In this document: in pieces, positions 32,754-41,160 of the stretch | Layout: the number at the start of each line of letters is the position of its first letter | Numbering within the stretch: position 1 is the first letter of the stretch | Origin: Falsiroseomonas ponticola | Lineage (GTDB): Bacteria; Pseudomonadota; Alphaproteobacteria; Acetobacterales; Acetobacteraceae | Length of the DNA stretch: 64,000 nt | Assembly (NCBI RefSeq): GCF_016805305.1 | Contig: NZ_JAERQN010000004.1 | Span: forward strand, 124,001 to 188,000 | Reading direction: 5' to 3' | The notes under the pieces: generated by a model | What the model was told of the DNA's origin: nothing | The model's database searches: none | What the model saw: the letters and a program-made list of their open reading frames with translations, nothing else | Position numbers and translations under genes: made by a program

Positions 32754-33617
32754 TCAACCCAGTGCCGCCAGCACGACGGAGGCGACGATCAGGATGCCGC
32801 CCAGGATCACGTCCCAGCCGATCGGCTCCCCGAGCCAGAGCGCGGAGATGGTGACGCCGAAGGCCGGCACCATCAGGAAGCCGACGGAGGCGACCGCGCC
32901 CGGCAGCTTCCGCCCGGCCTCGATCACGCACCAGGTGCCGATCGGCGCGGCGAAGAAGCCGATGTAGAGCAGGTAGGGCCAGGAGGAGAGGCCGACGCCG
33001 CCATCGGGTTCCATGATCTGCGCCAGCGGCGCCAGCAGCAGCGCGCCGATGCCGAAGCACCAGGGCAGCAATTCGAACATCGGGGTCTTCGGCGGCCATT
33101 TCCGGCTGGCGATGATGGCGATGGTCCAGAGCAGCCCGGCCAGCACCAGCATCAGGTGGCCGACCAGCGCGTCATGCGACGACCAGTCCACCGCCCAGGG
33201 CCCGATCAGCACCCCCGCCCCCGCCAGGCCGAGCCCCGCCGCCGCCCAGCGCTGCGCGGACACCTTCTCCCCCAGCACCAGCACGGAGAGCGGGATGAGC
33301 CAGTAGGTCACGACATTGGACAGCACCGCGGTCCGCCCCGCCGGCACCAGCGCCACCGCCAGATGCGTCAGCGCGAAGAAGGCACCGAGCTGGAAGATGC
33401 CGAGGAAGGCGACCGTCAGCCGGTCCTCCGCCCGCGGCAGGCGCAGCCGCCCGAGGCAGGCCAGCAGGATCGCGGCCCCCAGCGCCGCGAGCGCCGAGCG
33501 CCCGGTGCCGAACCACAGCGGCGACGCGTCCGCCAGCGCGGCCTTGGTGATCGGCCAGGCGCCACCGAACAGGATGACGGCCGCGAAGAGCAGCCGGAAG
33601 GCGGAGGCCATGGGCAT
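32754..33617 (-). CDS. EamA/DMT-superfamily exporter
   Basis: 287-residue membrane protein, ten hydrophobic segments, two EamA repeats (first repeat begins FRLLFAAVILFGGAWPITK; second contains LLWTIAIIASRKWP). Distinct from the coupled DMT pair at 14764-16523. Family members export amino acids, nucleosides or other metabolites. The gene is followed at 13 bases by the esterase. Confidence 0.9.
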   Translation of the reverse strand: MPMASAFRLLFAAVILFGGAWPITKAALADASPLWFGTGRSALAALGAAILLACLGRLRLPRAEDRLTVAFLGIFQLGAFFALTHLAVALVPAGRTAVLSNVVTYWLIPLSVLVLGEKVSAQRWAAAGLGLAGAGVLIGPWAVDWSSHDALVGHLMLVLAGLLWTIAIIASRKWPPKTPMFELLPWCFGIGALLLAPLAQIMEPDGGVGLSSWPYLLYIGFFAAPIGTWCVIEAGRKLPGAVASVGFLMVPAFGVTISALWLGEPIGWDVILGGILIVASVVLAALG

Positions 33618-33697
33618 TGGGGCGGCAGCCTAGACGTGCGACGCGCGTTGCGGATAGCCCGCCGCGCGCGGAAGCGCCGCACCCATGGCCGGCGGGC

Positions 33698-35041
33698 TCA
33701 ACCGGATGCCAGGGCGGCGCGCATCGCCAGCGCTTCCGCCGCCGGCCCGCCCGCCGCGCGCGGCATCAGGTCGGCTTCCGTCACCAGCGCACCCGCCGCC
33801 ACGTCGCGCGCCAGCGCGACGCCATGCGCCAGCCCGATCGGCACGGCGCCCAGCGCCTGGGACCGCGCGGCCGGGATGCACTTGCCCCAGACGGTCGCGC
33901 CCCCTTCCCCGTCCAGCACCTCGCCCCGCTTCAGCGCGCGCTTCGCCACCGCGACGCAATCCGCCGACCAGGTCTCCGAACAGCCCGTCGGTTCGCGGCG
34001 CAGCGCGGCGGAGGCGACGGAGACGCCGAGTTCGAGCCCGATGAAGTGATAGGGCCGCCACAGCGCCGCATAGCGGCCGGAGGGATCGGTCGCGACGCCG
34101 TATTCCGCGAAGCAGCGCCGCGCGTACTCCGTCTCCCCCTCGAACACCACATAGACGCCCCAGCGGAGGTTGTCGGGAATCTCCTGCCCCTCGCGGGTCA
34201 GGGAGGAGATGACCTCCACCATGCCCTTGCGCGGCAGGATGCCCCCCTCATTGTGCGGCCGCAGCAGCGACGGCAATTCGCCAGTGCCGCAGGGCGGGAA
34301 GGCGAGGCCATCCTCCGGCGGCGCCAGCCCCGTGGCATTGGCGATGGCCGCCATCTCGATCCCCGACTTGGTGCCATCGAGGAAGCTGTTGAACATGCGC
34401 GGGTTCATGCCCCCCGCCTCGGCCTGCTCCGCGCTCAGCCCGTAGAAGTCCCACACCGTCTCCGGCGTGGAGGCATGGTAGTGCGGCAGGTACTTCGTGC
34501 CCTTGCCCGCCGCGACGATGGAAAAGCCGCCGGCGCGGATCGTATCCACCATCTCCGCCACCAGCGCGGGCTGGTCGCCATAGGCCATGGAATAGACCAC
34601 GCCCGCCGCCGCCGCTTCCCGCGCCAGCACCGGCCCGGCCAGCACATCGGCCTCGACGTTCACCATCACCACATGCTTGCCGTGGCGGATGGCGTGCCGG
34701 GCGTGGCGCAGCCCGGCGGCGGGGTCGCCCGTGGCCTCCACCACCACCTCGACCTCGGGCGCGGCGATCAGCGCCAGGCTGTCCTCGGTCAGCCAGGTGG
34801 CGCCCGTGCGCGCCGCGGTCGCGGCATCCGGCGCGGCGGAAGCCTCCGCGCCCCAGCCGATGCGCGCCAGCGCGGCCCGCGCGCGGGGGACCGACAGGTC
34901 GGCGATGCCCAGCACATGCAGCCCCGGCGTGCGCGGCGCCTGGTGCAGGAACATCGATCCGAACTTGCCGGCGCCGATCACGGCGACCCGCACGGGCCGC
35001 CCTTCGGCCGCGCGCTTCAGCAGCAGGCGATGCAGGTTCAT
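33698..35041 (-). CDS. NAD-binding homoserine-dehydrogenase-like oxidoreductase with SAF domain
   Basis: 447 residues. The N-terminal Rossmann domain begins VRVAVIGAGKFGSMFLHQ (about 18-35), with VEATGDPAAGLRHARHAI and GKHVVMVNVEAD matching homoserine dehydrogenase-like enzymes. The C-terminal part (AKRALKRGEVLDGEGG ... GVALARDVAAGALV) is a SAF domain, also found in FlgA, sialate synthase and altronate dehydratase. The family is of unsettled function; some members act in four-carbon or branched sugar-acid metabolism. It is the last gene of a leftward operon after the quinone oxidoreductase and a small membrane protein. Confidence 0.8.
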   Translation of the reverse strand: MNLHRLLLKRAAEGRPVRVAVIGAGKFGSMFLHQAPRTPGLHVLGIADLSVPRARAALARIGWGAEASAAPDAATAARTGATWLTEDSLALIAAPEVEVVVEATGDPAAGLRHARHAIRHGKHVVMVNVEADVLAGPVLAREAAAAGVVYSMAYGDQPALVAEMVDTIRAGGFSIVAAGKGTKYLPHYHASTPETVWDFYGLSAEQAEAGGMNPRMFNSFLDGTKSGIEMAAIANATGLAPPEDGLAFPPCGTGELPSLLRPHNEGGILPRKGMVEVISSLTREGQEIPDNLRWGVYVVFEGETEYARRCFAEYGVATDPSGRYAALWRPYHFIGLELGVSVASAALRREPTGCSETWSADCVAVAKRALKRGEVLDGEGGATVWGKCIPAARSQALGAVPIGLAHGVALARDVAAGALVTEADLMPRAAGGPAAEALAMRAALASG

Positions 35042-35063
35042 GGCGCGCTCCGGCCCTTCGTCG

Positions 35064-35258
35064 TCACGGCTGGGTCCATTGCCGCGGCCCCCATCCCGGC
35101 AGGTGGATGGGGCTGCCCGGGCGGCGGAAGGCCATGATGACGCCCGTCGCCACCAGCAGCACCGCCAGCCCCTGCGCCGCGCCGCGCGCCGTCCGCCCGC
35201 GCAGCGCGGCACTCAGCGCCAGGATCGCCACGCCCAGCACCATCGGCACCCAGTGCAT
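35064..35258 (-). CDS. Small two-helix membrane protein (64 aa)
   Basis: 64 residues with two hydrophobic helices (about 4-19 VPMVLGVAILALSAAL and 29-44 GLAVLLVATGVIMAF) and a short polar tail (SPIHLPGWGPRQW). The ATG immediately follows the TGA of the quinone oxidoreductase gene (TGAATG on the minus strand) and it fills the gap before the SAF-domain gene, so it is probably translated. No known family. It may instead be a chance frame, though gene spacing argues for it. Confidence 0.5.
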   Translation of the reverse strand: MHWVPMVLGVAILALSAALRGRTARGAAQGLAVLLVATGVIMAFRRPGSPIHLPGWGPRQWTQP

Positions 35259-36263
35259 TCAGCCGACCGTCAGCATGATCTTGCCGACATGCGCGCTGCT
35301 TTCCATCAGCGCATGCGCTTCCGCCGCACGCTCCAGCGGGAAGGTCGCGTGGATGCGCGGGCCGGCCTTGCCGGCTTCCAGCAGCGGCCAGACCTTCGCC
35401 TCCAGCGCCTGCGCGATCCGGCCCTTCTCCGCCGTCGTGCGCGGCCGCATCGTGCTGCCCGTCACGGTCAGGCGCTTCACCATGATGGGGCGCAGATCGA
35501 CGCTGTCCGCGACATGCCCGTTGAGGAAGGCGATCATCACCAGCCGCCCATCCAGCTTCAGGCAGCGGATGTTCTTCGCGAAATAGGGCGCGCCGACCAT
35601 ATCCAGCACGACATCCACGCCCTTGCCGCCGGTCTGCGCCTTCACCGCCTCGAAGAAATCCTCGCTGCGGTAGTCGATGGCGTGGTCGGCGCCGATCTCC
35701 CGGCACGCCGCCACCTTCGCCGGGCTGCCCGCCGTGGCGAAGACCGTCGCGCCGAAGGCCTTGGCCAGCTGGATCGCGGTGACGCCGATACCGCTGGTGC
35801 CGCCATGGACCAGCACGCTCTCCCCCGCCTGCAGCCGCCCATGGCCGAACAGGTTGGCCCAGACGGTGAAGTAGGTCTCCGGCAGCGCCGCCGCGCGCAG
35901 CGCGTCATAGCCCGCCGGCCAGGGCAGGGTCTGCGCTTCCGGCGCCGCCGCGTATTCGGCATAGGCGCCGCCATTGGTCAGCGCGCAGACCCGGTCGCCC
36001 GCCTTCCAGCGCGTGACGGCGGCGCCCACGGCCACCACCTCTCCCGCGCATTCCAGGCCGATCACCGGGCTCGCGCCCGGCGGCGGCGGATAGCTGCCGC
36101 TGCGCTGCGCGACGTCCGGCCGGTTCACGCCGATGGCCATGGTGCGGATCAGCACCTCATCCGCCCGCGGTGCCGGCACGGGCCCGCGCGCGGGCACCAG
36201 AACCTCCGGCCCGCCGCCTGCCCCATGGTCGATCAGCAGCATCTCCGCGGGCAGCTCCGGCAT
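35259..36263 (-). CDS. NAD(P)H:quinone oxidoreductase, zeta-crystallin/PIG3 type
   Basis: 334-residue zinc-free medium-chain dehydrogenase. [20 protein letters not shown] near residue 50 and [21 protein letters not shown] near 150 (nucleotide-binding loop) are typical of the PIG3 group. [12 protein letters not shown] and KIMLTVG at the end agree. ATG 36263 is preferred over 36281 because AAGGAGC sits 6-7 bases before it. First gene of a leftward operon; 218 bases separate it from the divergent receptor gene at 36482. Confidence 0.9.
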   Translation of the reverse strand: MPELPAEMLLIDHGAGGGPEVLVPARGPVPAPRADEVLIRTMAIGVNRPDVAQRSGSYPPPPGASPVIGLECAGEVVAVGAAVTRWKAGDRVCALTNGGAYAEYAAAPEAQTLPWPAGYDALRAAALPETYFTVWANLFGHGRLQAGESVLVHGGTSGIGVTAIQLAKAFGATVFATAGSPAKVAACREIGADHAIDYRSEDFFEAVKAQTGGKGVDVVLDMVGAPYFAKNIRCLKLDGRLVMIAFLNGHVADSVDLRPIMVKRLTVTGSTMRPRTTAEKGRIAQALEAKVWPLLEAGKAGPRIHATFPLERAAEAHALMESSAHVGKIMLTVG

Positions 36264-36481
36264 GCACGGCTCCTTCGTCATCGCAGGGCATCATGCCCCC
36301 GTCTTGGGCAGCAGGAGGGACCATGCGGCGAGGCGCAGCGTCAAGGCCCGGCTCCATCACACCCGGCCGCGCATCGTCCCGTGAATTGGGACGAAAGAAC
36401 GATCCTGGCGCAGGCCCGGGCTTGCGCGCCCGCGGCGGCCCATGGGAACCTGCGGGTCGTGGCCTCGGGGGCGTGAACAGC

Positions 36482-37723
36482 ATGCAGCGTATCGGCCGCC
36501 GGGCCTTCGTCGGGCTGGCCGGTGCGGCATGGGTGGCCCGAACCGGCCACGCCCAGGCGCCGGCGCAGGACCTCCGCCTCGGCGCCATCTTCCCGCTCTC
36601 CGGGCCCTCCGGCCTGCTCGGCGACGAGTGCTTCCGCGGCGTCGAACTCGCGGTGGAGGAGCGCAACGCCGCCGGCGGCGTGTTCGGCCGTCCGGTGCGG
36701 CTGGTGCGCGCCGATGCACCGGACGATGCCGCCGCCGCCGCCGAGGCACGCCGCCTGGCCCAGGGGAATGAGCGCGTGGCCGCCTTCCTCGGCAGCTTCG
36801 CCACCCCCATCGCGTTGCCGGCCAGCCAGGTCGCCGAACTCGCCGGCATTCCGTATTTCGAGCTCGGTGCCCTGGCCGATGCGGTGATGGAGCGCGGCTT
36901 TCGCTGGACCTTCCGCCTCTCTCCCCGCGCCGCCGATTTCGCCGCGACCGCGATCGATGCCGTCAGCGGCATCGTCGCGCCCTCGCTCGGCGTCGCGCCC
37001 GATGCGCTCCGGATCGCGATCCTGCATGAGGAAGCGGCCGGCGGGCAGAGCGTCGGCGCGGCGCAGGAAGCGCTGATCCGCGTGCGGTCGCTGACGCTGG
37101 TGGAACGCATCGCCTATGCCCCCCGCCCCGCGGACCTGACGGCCGTGGTGGCCCGCCTGCGGGGGCAGGAGGCGCAGGTGGTCCTGCATTGCGGCGCGCC
37201 GGGGGACGAGGTCTCCCTGTTCCGTGCGCTCCGTGATGCCGGCTGGCGCCCCCGAATGGTGATCGGCGCCGCCGGCGGCTACGGACTGACGGAAAGCGCG
37301 CGCAGCATCGGCGACGACATGCTGGGCACGATGAGCGCGGACTGGACGCCCTTCGAGGTGAATGAGCGGATCGCCCCCGGCGCCCGCGCCTTCCCCGACC
37401 TCTACCTGCGCCGCTACGGCGCGGAACCGCGCTCCGGCCACGGCCTGGCCGCCTTTGCCGGGGCGCGCGTCGTGCTCGATGCGCTGCACCGCGCCGGATC
37501 GACGGAGCGCGACCGCATCCGCGCCGCCGTGCAGGCGACCGACCTGGCGGAGGGCACGACGCCCGCCGGCTGGGGCGTGCGCTTCGACGATCGCGGCCAG
37601 AACCTGCGCGCCGCCCCCGTGCTGTGCCAGTGGCAGGCGGCACCCGCCGGCGGCCTGCGCCAGGTCGCCATCGGCCCCGCAGCCGCGGCGGTGGCGGATG
37701 CCCTGCCGCGGCTCGGGGGGTAG
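36482..37723 (+). CDS. LivK-type ABC transporter solute receptor
   Basis: 413-residue periplasmic receptor of the branched-chain amino-acid family. Tat-like leader (GRRAFVGLAGAAWVARTGHAQA), then LRLGAIFPLSGPSGLLGDE, the conserved start of the first lobe, and AAFLGSFATPIALPASQVAE where the ligand carboxylate is held. The C-terminal lobe includes YAPRPADLTAVVARLRGQE. No permease or ATPase gene is adjacent. Convergent with the TctC gene at 37729, only 5 bases between stops. Ligand could be an amino acid, amide or aromatic compound. Confidence 0.9.
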   Translation: MQRIGRRAFVGLAGAAWVARTGHAQAPAQDLRLGAIFPLSGPSGLLGDECFRGVELAVEERNAAGGVFGRPVRLVRADAPDDAAAAAEARRLAQGNERVAAFLGSFATPIALPASQVAELAGIPYFELGALADAVMERGFRWTFRLSPRAADFAATAIDAVSGIVAPSLGVAPDALRIAILHEEAAGGQSVGAAQEALIRVRSLTLVERIAYAPRPADLTAVVARLRGQEAQVVLHCGAPGDEVSLFRALRDAGWRPRMVIGAAGGYGLTESARSIGDDMLGTMSADWTPFEVNERIAPGARAFPDLYLRRYGAEPRSGHGLAAFAGARVVLDALHRAGSTERDRIRAAVQATDLAEGTTPAGWGVRFDDRGQNLRAAPVLCQWQAAPAGGLRQVAIGPAAAAVADALPRLGG

Positions 37724-37728
37724 CGCCC

Positions 37729-38739
37729 TCAGTTCGCGGTGATGTTCGCCGCCCGCACCAGCGGCTCCCACACCGCCATCTCGCTCCGCAGATAGGCGGC
37801 GGCCGAAGCGGGCGTGCTTTCCGGCACCAGCTGCATCGCCAGCTCCGTCAGCTTCGCCTGCACCGCCGGCAGCGCCACCGCCTGCGCCACCGCGCGCGCC
37901 AGCGCATCCACCACCGGCTGCGGCGTGCCGCTGCGCACCATCACCATGTGCCAGGTATAGGCCTCGTAGCCCGCCACCCCCTGCTCGATCATGGTCGGGA
38001 TATTGGGCGCGAGCGGCGAGCGCTGGCGGGTGCTGATGCCGAGCGCCCGCAGCTCCCCCGACCGCGCATAGGGCAGCGCGGAGGCCGCGATGTCGAAGAT
38101 CATCGGGATGCGGCCCGACAGCACGTCCGGCATGGCGGCGGAGGATCCGCGGAAGGGCACATGGTTCACGCGCAGCCCGCCGGCCGCATGCATGAACAGC
38201 TCCGTCGCCAGGTGCACCGCGCCGCCATTGCCGGAGGAGGCGTAGTCGTAGCGCCCCGGATTGGCGCGGATCACCTCGATGAACTCGCGCAGGTTGGTGG
38301 CGGGGAAGCTGTTGTGCACCAGCAGGATCACCGGCACCTGCCCCACCAGCGACACCGGCGTGAAATCGGCGATCGGGTCGAAGGGCAGGCGCGGGAACAT
38401 CGCCCGCGTCACCGCATGGGCGACGGTGGTGTAGAGGACGGTGTGCCCGTCCTGCGGCCCCTTCGCGACCGCGTCGGTCCCGACGACGACGCCTGATCCC
38501 GTGCGGTTCTCCACCACCACGCGCTGCGGCAGCAGCTTCGACATCTCCTCCGCCAGCAGGCGCGCCGGCACGTCGGTGGGGCCACCGGCGGCGAAGGGCA
38601 CGATCATGCGGATGGGCTGGGTCGGCCAGGCCCCCGCGGCGCTGCCCTGCGCATGGGCGGCGGAGCCGAGCATGGGCGCTGCCAGCGCGCCGGCCCCGAG
38701 GGCGAGCACGCTGCGGCGGCGAATGGTCGGATGCGTCAT
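37729..38739 (-). CDS. TctC/Bug-type receptor with structured leader
   Basis: 336-residue TctC receptor: leader RRRSVLALGAGALAAPMLGSAAHAQ, then PIRMIVPFAAGGPTDVPARL, VENRTGSGVVVGTD, YASSGNGGAVHLATEL and VNHVPFRGSSAAMPD. Close tandem paralogue of the next gene upstream (38866), sharing VEAYTWHMVM-like segments near residue 265. ATG 38739 follows GGGAG at 9 bases; that site lies in the 3' arm of a predicted stem (38746-38805). Part of a leftward group dpaL-tctC-tctC. Confidence 0.93.
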   Translation of the reverse strand: MTHPTIRRRSVLALGAGALAAPMLGSAAHAQGSAAGAWPTQPIRMIVPFAAGGPTDVPARLLAEEMSKLLPQRVVVENRTGSGVVVGTDAVAKGPQDGHTVLYTTVAHAVTRAMFPRLPFDPIADFTPVSLVGQVPVILLVHNSFPATNLREFIEVIRANPGRYDYASSGNGGAVHLATELFMHAAGGLRVNHVPFRGSSAAMPDVLSGRIPMIFDIAASALPYARSGELRALGISTRQRSPLAPNIPTMIEQGVAGYEAYTWHMVMVRSGTPQPVVDALARAVAQAVALPAVQAKLTELAMQLVPESTPASAAAYLRSEMAVWEPLVRAANITAN

Positions 38740-38745
38740 CGACGA

Positions 38746-38805
38746 AGTCTCCCTTGGCCTTGTGGCGGCCGTTTCAGTCCTGGACGGACTGATGATGGGG
38801 AGACT
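38746..38805 (-). promoter_or_regulatory. Predicted three-way-junction leader sequestering a ribosome binding site
   Basis: On the transcribed minus strand, AGTCTCCC (38805-38798) pairs perfectly with GGGAGACT (38753-38746), which contains the ribosome site GGGAG. Inside are two hairpins: CAGTCC/GGACTG (38791-38786 with 38780-38775, 5-base loop) and GGCC/GGCC (38770-38767 with 38759-38756). This resembles the layout of translational riboswitches. No known class is matched. Confidence 0.35.
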
Positions 38806-38865
38806 CCTCGCCCGCGGCAACCGCCGATGTCCCGCCATCCGGGACACCGGCAGGGCCGCGCCGGG

Positions 38866-39843
38866 TCAATCCACGCGGACATTGGCCTCCCGGATCAGGC
38901 CTTCCCACTTCACCGTCTCCCGCCGCAGCCAGTCCGCGGCGCTGGCCGGGGTGCTGTCGCTGACCAGGCGCATCGCCAGGTCCGACAGGCGCCGCTGGAC
39001 GGAGGCATCGGCCGCCACGCGGTTGAAGGCCTGGTTCACCGCCGTGATGACCGGCTCCGGCGTGCCGGACGGCGCCATGACCATGTGCCAGGTATAGGCC
39101 TCGAGACCCGGGAACCCGGCCTCGGCCGTCGTCGGCACGTCCGGCAGCTGCGGCAGGCGGCGGCTGTCCATCACCGCCAGGCCCCGCGTCTCGCCCCGCT
39201 GCACATAGGGCACGGCGGAGGTCGCGACATCGACGATGATGGGGATGGTGCCGTTCAGTACGTCCGGCATGGCGGCCGCCGTGCCGCGATAGGGGATGTG
39301 GTTCCCGCGCACGCCCATCTGGCGCAGCATCAGCTCCGTCGCCAGGTGCAGCGCGCCGCCATTGCCGGAGGAGGCGTAGTCCAGCCCGTTGCGCTCCGCC
39401 CGCAGCCGCGCCTGCAGTTCCTGCAGGGTCCGCGCCGGGAAGTCCTTGCCGACGGTGATCACCATCGGAATCACGCCGACCAGCGCCACTGGCACGAGGT
39501 CCGCCTGCGGGTCGAAGGGCAGGCGCGGGAACAACGGCCGCAGCGAGGCATGGGCGACCGTCGTGTAGAGCAGCGTATGCCCGTCCTTCGGCGCCTTCGC
39601 GGCCATGTCGGTGCCGACGACGACCCCGGCGCCCGTCCGGTTCTCCACGATCACGCGCTGCGGCAGCGCCTTGCCGATCTCCTCCGCGAACAGCCGGGCG
39701 GGAATGTCGGTCGGCCCGCCGGCGGCGAAGGGCACCACCAGGCGGATGGGCTGGTTCGGCCAGGCACCCTGGGCGAAGGCGGGGGCAGCGAGGGGGGCAG
39801 CGAGCGCGACCGCGCCGGCGCCCAGAAGGTGGCGTCGAAGCAT
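38866..39843 (-). CDS. TctC/Bug-type periplasmic receptor
   Basis: 325-residue TctC receptor. Leader MLRRHLLGAGAVALAAPLAAPAFAQ; then PIRLVVPFAAGGPTDIPARL, VENRTGAGVVVGTDMAAKAP, YASSGNGGALHLATEL and GNHIPYRGTAAAMPD. Very similar throughout to the downstream gene at 37729, so the pair arose by tandem duplication. It follows the diaminopropionate ammonia-lyase gene by 81 bases on the same strand, suggesting the receptors bind a compound feeding that enzyme or co-regulated with it. Confidence 0.94.
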   Translation of the reverse strand: MLRRHLLGAGAVALAAPLAAPAFAQGAWPNQPIRLVVPFAAGGPTDIPARLFAEEIGKALPQRVIVENRTGAGVVVGTDMAAKAPKDGHTLLYTTVAHASLRPLFPRLPFDPQADLVPVALVGVIPMVITVGKDFPARTLQELQARLRAERNGLDYASSGNGGALHLATELMLRQMGVRGNHIPYRGTAAAMPDVLNGTIPIIVDVATSAVPYVQRGETRGLAVMDSRRLPQLPDVPTTAEAGFPGLEAYTWHMVMAPSGTPEPVITAVNQAFNRVAADASVQRRLSDLAMRLVSDSTPASAADWLRRETVKWEGLIREANVRVD

Positions 39844-39924
39844 GGGACGGTTCTCCAGGACAGGACCCGCCAGCGCGTCAGCACCGCGGGGGTTCCGTGC
39901 CTCTGCCGTCCCGGACCTTCCCGG

Positions 39925-41094
39925 TCAATCGTCCGGCTTGGTCAAGCTCTCGTAGAGGTCCGGGTCCGTCGCCCCCTCCGTCCCGAACAGCAGCACCCGG
40001 CTCTGGCCGTCCAGGCCCAGCAGCCCGCGGGACATCGGATCGGCCGCCGCCAGCAGCAGCGCCGCGAGGCCCGCCACCGCGCTCTCCCCGGCCACCACCG
40101 GCGGCTTGCGGCGGGCCAGCAGCCGCATGCAATCCACCGCGCTGGCATCCGGCACCGCCGTGAAGGCGTAGGTCCCGCGCTCCAGCTCCTGCCAGGCCAG
40201 CAGGCTCGGCTCCCCGCAGGCCAGCCCCGCCATCAGCGTGTCGAGCTCCCCGGGGACGGAAACCGCCTCCCCCGCCTCGGCGCTCGCCAGCAGGCAGGCG
40301 GCCTTCTCGGGCTCCGCCACGATCACCCGGGGGCCGGCGCCGAAGCGCGCCCGCATCTGGATCGCGACCGCCGCCGCCACGCCGCCGACGCCGCCCTGGA
40401 TGAAGACATGCGTCGGCGCCTTCCCCTCCAGCTGCTCCGCCGCCTCATCGGCCATGACGCGGTAGCCCTGCATCACGTCGCGCGGCACCTCCGTATAGCC
40501 TTCGTAGGAGGTGTCGGAGACGACGAACCAGTTCTCCCGCTCCGCCGTATGGGCGGCGGCGCGCACGGCATCGTCATAGGTCCCCGGCACCACCCGGATC
40601 TCCGCGCCGTATTTCGCGATGGCGTCGCGGCGGCCCTGGCTGACGGTTTCGTGCACGAAGATCACGCAGCGGCAGCCGAAGCGCTGCGCACCCCAGGCGA
40701 CGGACCGGCCGTGGTTGCCATCGGTCGCGCAGGTCACCGTGATGGCGTGCGTGGCCTCCCGGTGAGTCCCCGCCGCCAGATCGGCGGAGCTGGCCGCATT
40801 CGCGACGCCCCGGCGCGCCAGCTCCGTCACCAGCAGCCGCAGCACCGCATAGGCGCCCCCCAGCGCCTTGAAGCTGCCGAGCCCGAAGCGCGGCCCCTCA
40901 TCCTTCCAGTGCACGGCCGCGACCCGCGCCGCCTTCGCCACATCCTCCAGCGCCAGCAGCGGCGTCACCGCATAGCCGTCCCAGGCGGTGATCTCCGCCT
41001 TCGCGCGGCGGAAGCCGCCATCCGGCAGCACGACGACGCCCGGCGTGCCGTGCCGGCGGTTGAGAAGCAGGCGGTAGGGGCGGTCGGGGATCAT
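39925..41094 (-). CDS. dpaL: Diaminopropionate ammonia-lyase (PLP enzyme)
   Basis: 389-residue fold-type II PLP enzyme. The cofactor Lys is Lys76 in FGLGSFKALGGAYA, a signature specific for diaminopropionate ammonia-lyase, with CATDGNHGRSVAWGAQ binding the substrate carboxylate and GGVGGVAAAVA the PLP phosphate. It converts 2,3-diaminopropionate to pyruvate and ammonia; many also act on serine or threonine. Length is near the family norm of about 400. Leftward operon with two TctC receptors downstream; 66 bases from the divergent DenD-like gene. Confidence 0.9.
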   Translation of the reverse strand: MIPDRPYRLLLNRRHGTPGVVVLPDGGFRRAKAEITAWDGYAVTPLLALEDVAKAARVAAVHWKDEGPRFGLGSFKALGGAYAVLRLLVTELARRGVANAASSADLAAGTHREATHAITVTCATDGNHGRSVAWGAQRFGCRCVIFVHETVSQGRRDAIAKYGAEIRVVPGTYDDAVRAAAHTAERENWFVVSDTSYEGYTEVPRDVMQGYRVMADEAAEQLEGKAPTHVFIQGGVGGVAAAVAIQMRARFGAGPRVIVAEPEKAACLLASAEAGEAVSVPGELDTLMAGLACGEPSLLAWQELERGTYAFTAVPDASAVDCMRLLARRKPPVVAGESAVAGLAALLLAAADPMSRGLLGLDGQSRVLLFGTEGATDPDLYESLTKPDD

Positions 41095-41160
41095 GCCCCC
41101 ACCTTGGCGCGGCGGCGCCGGGGCGGCAACGTGGCGCCCGGATTCGATGCGGGGGCGACG

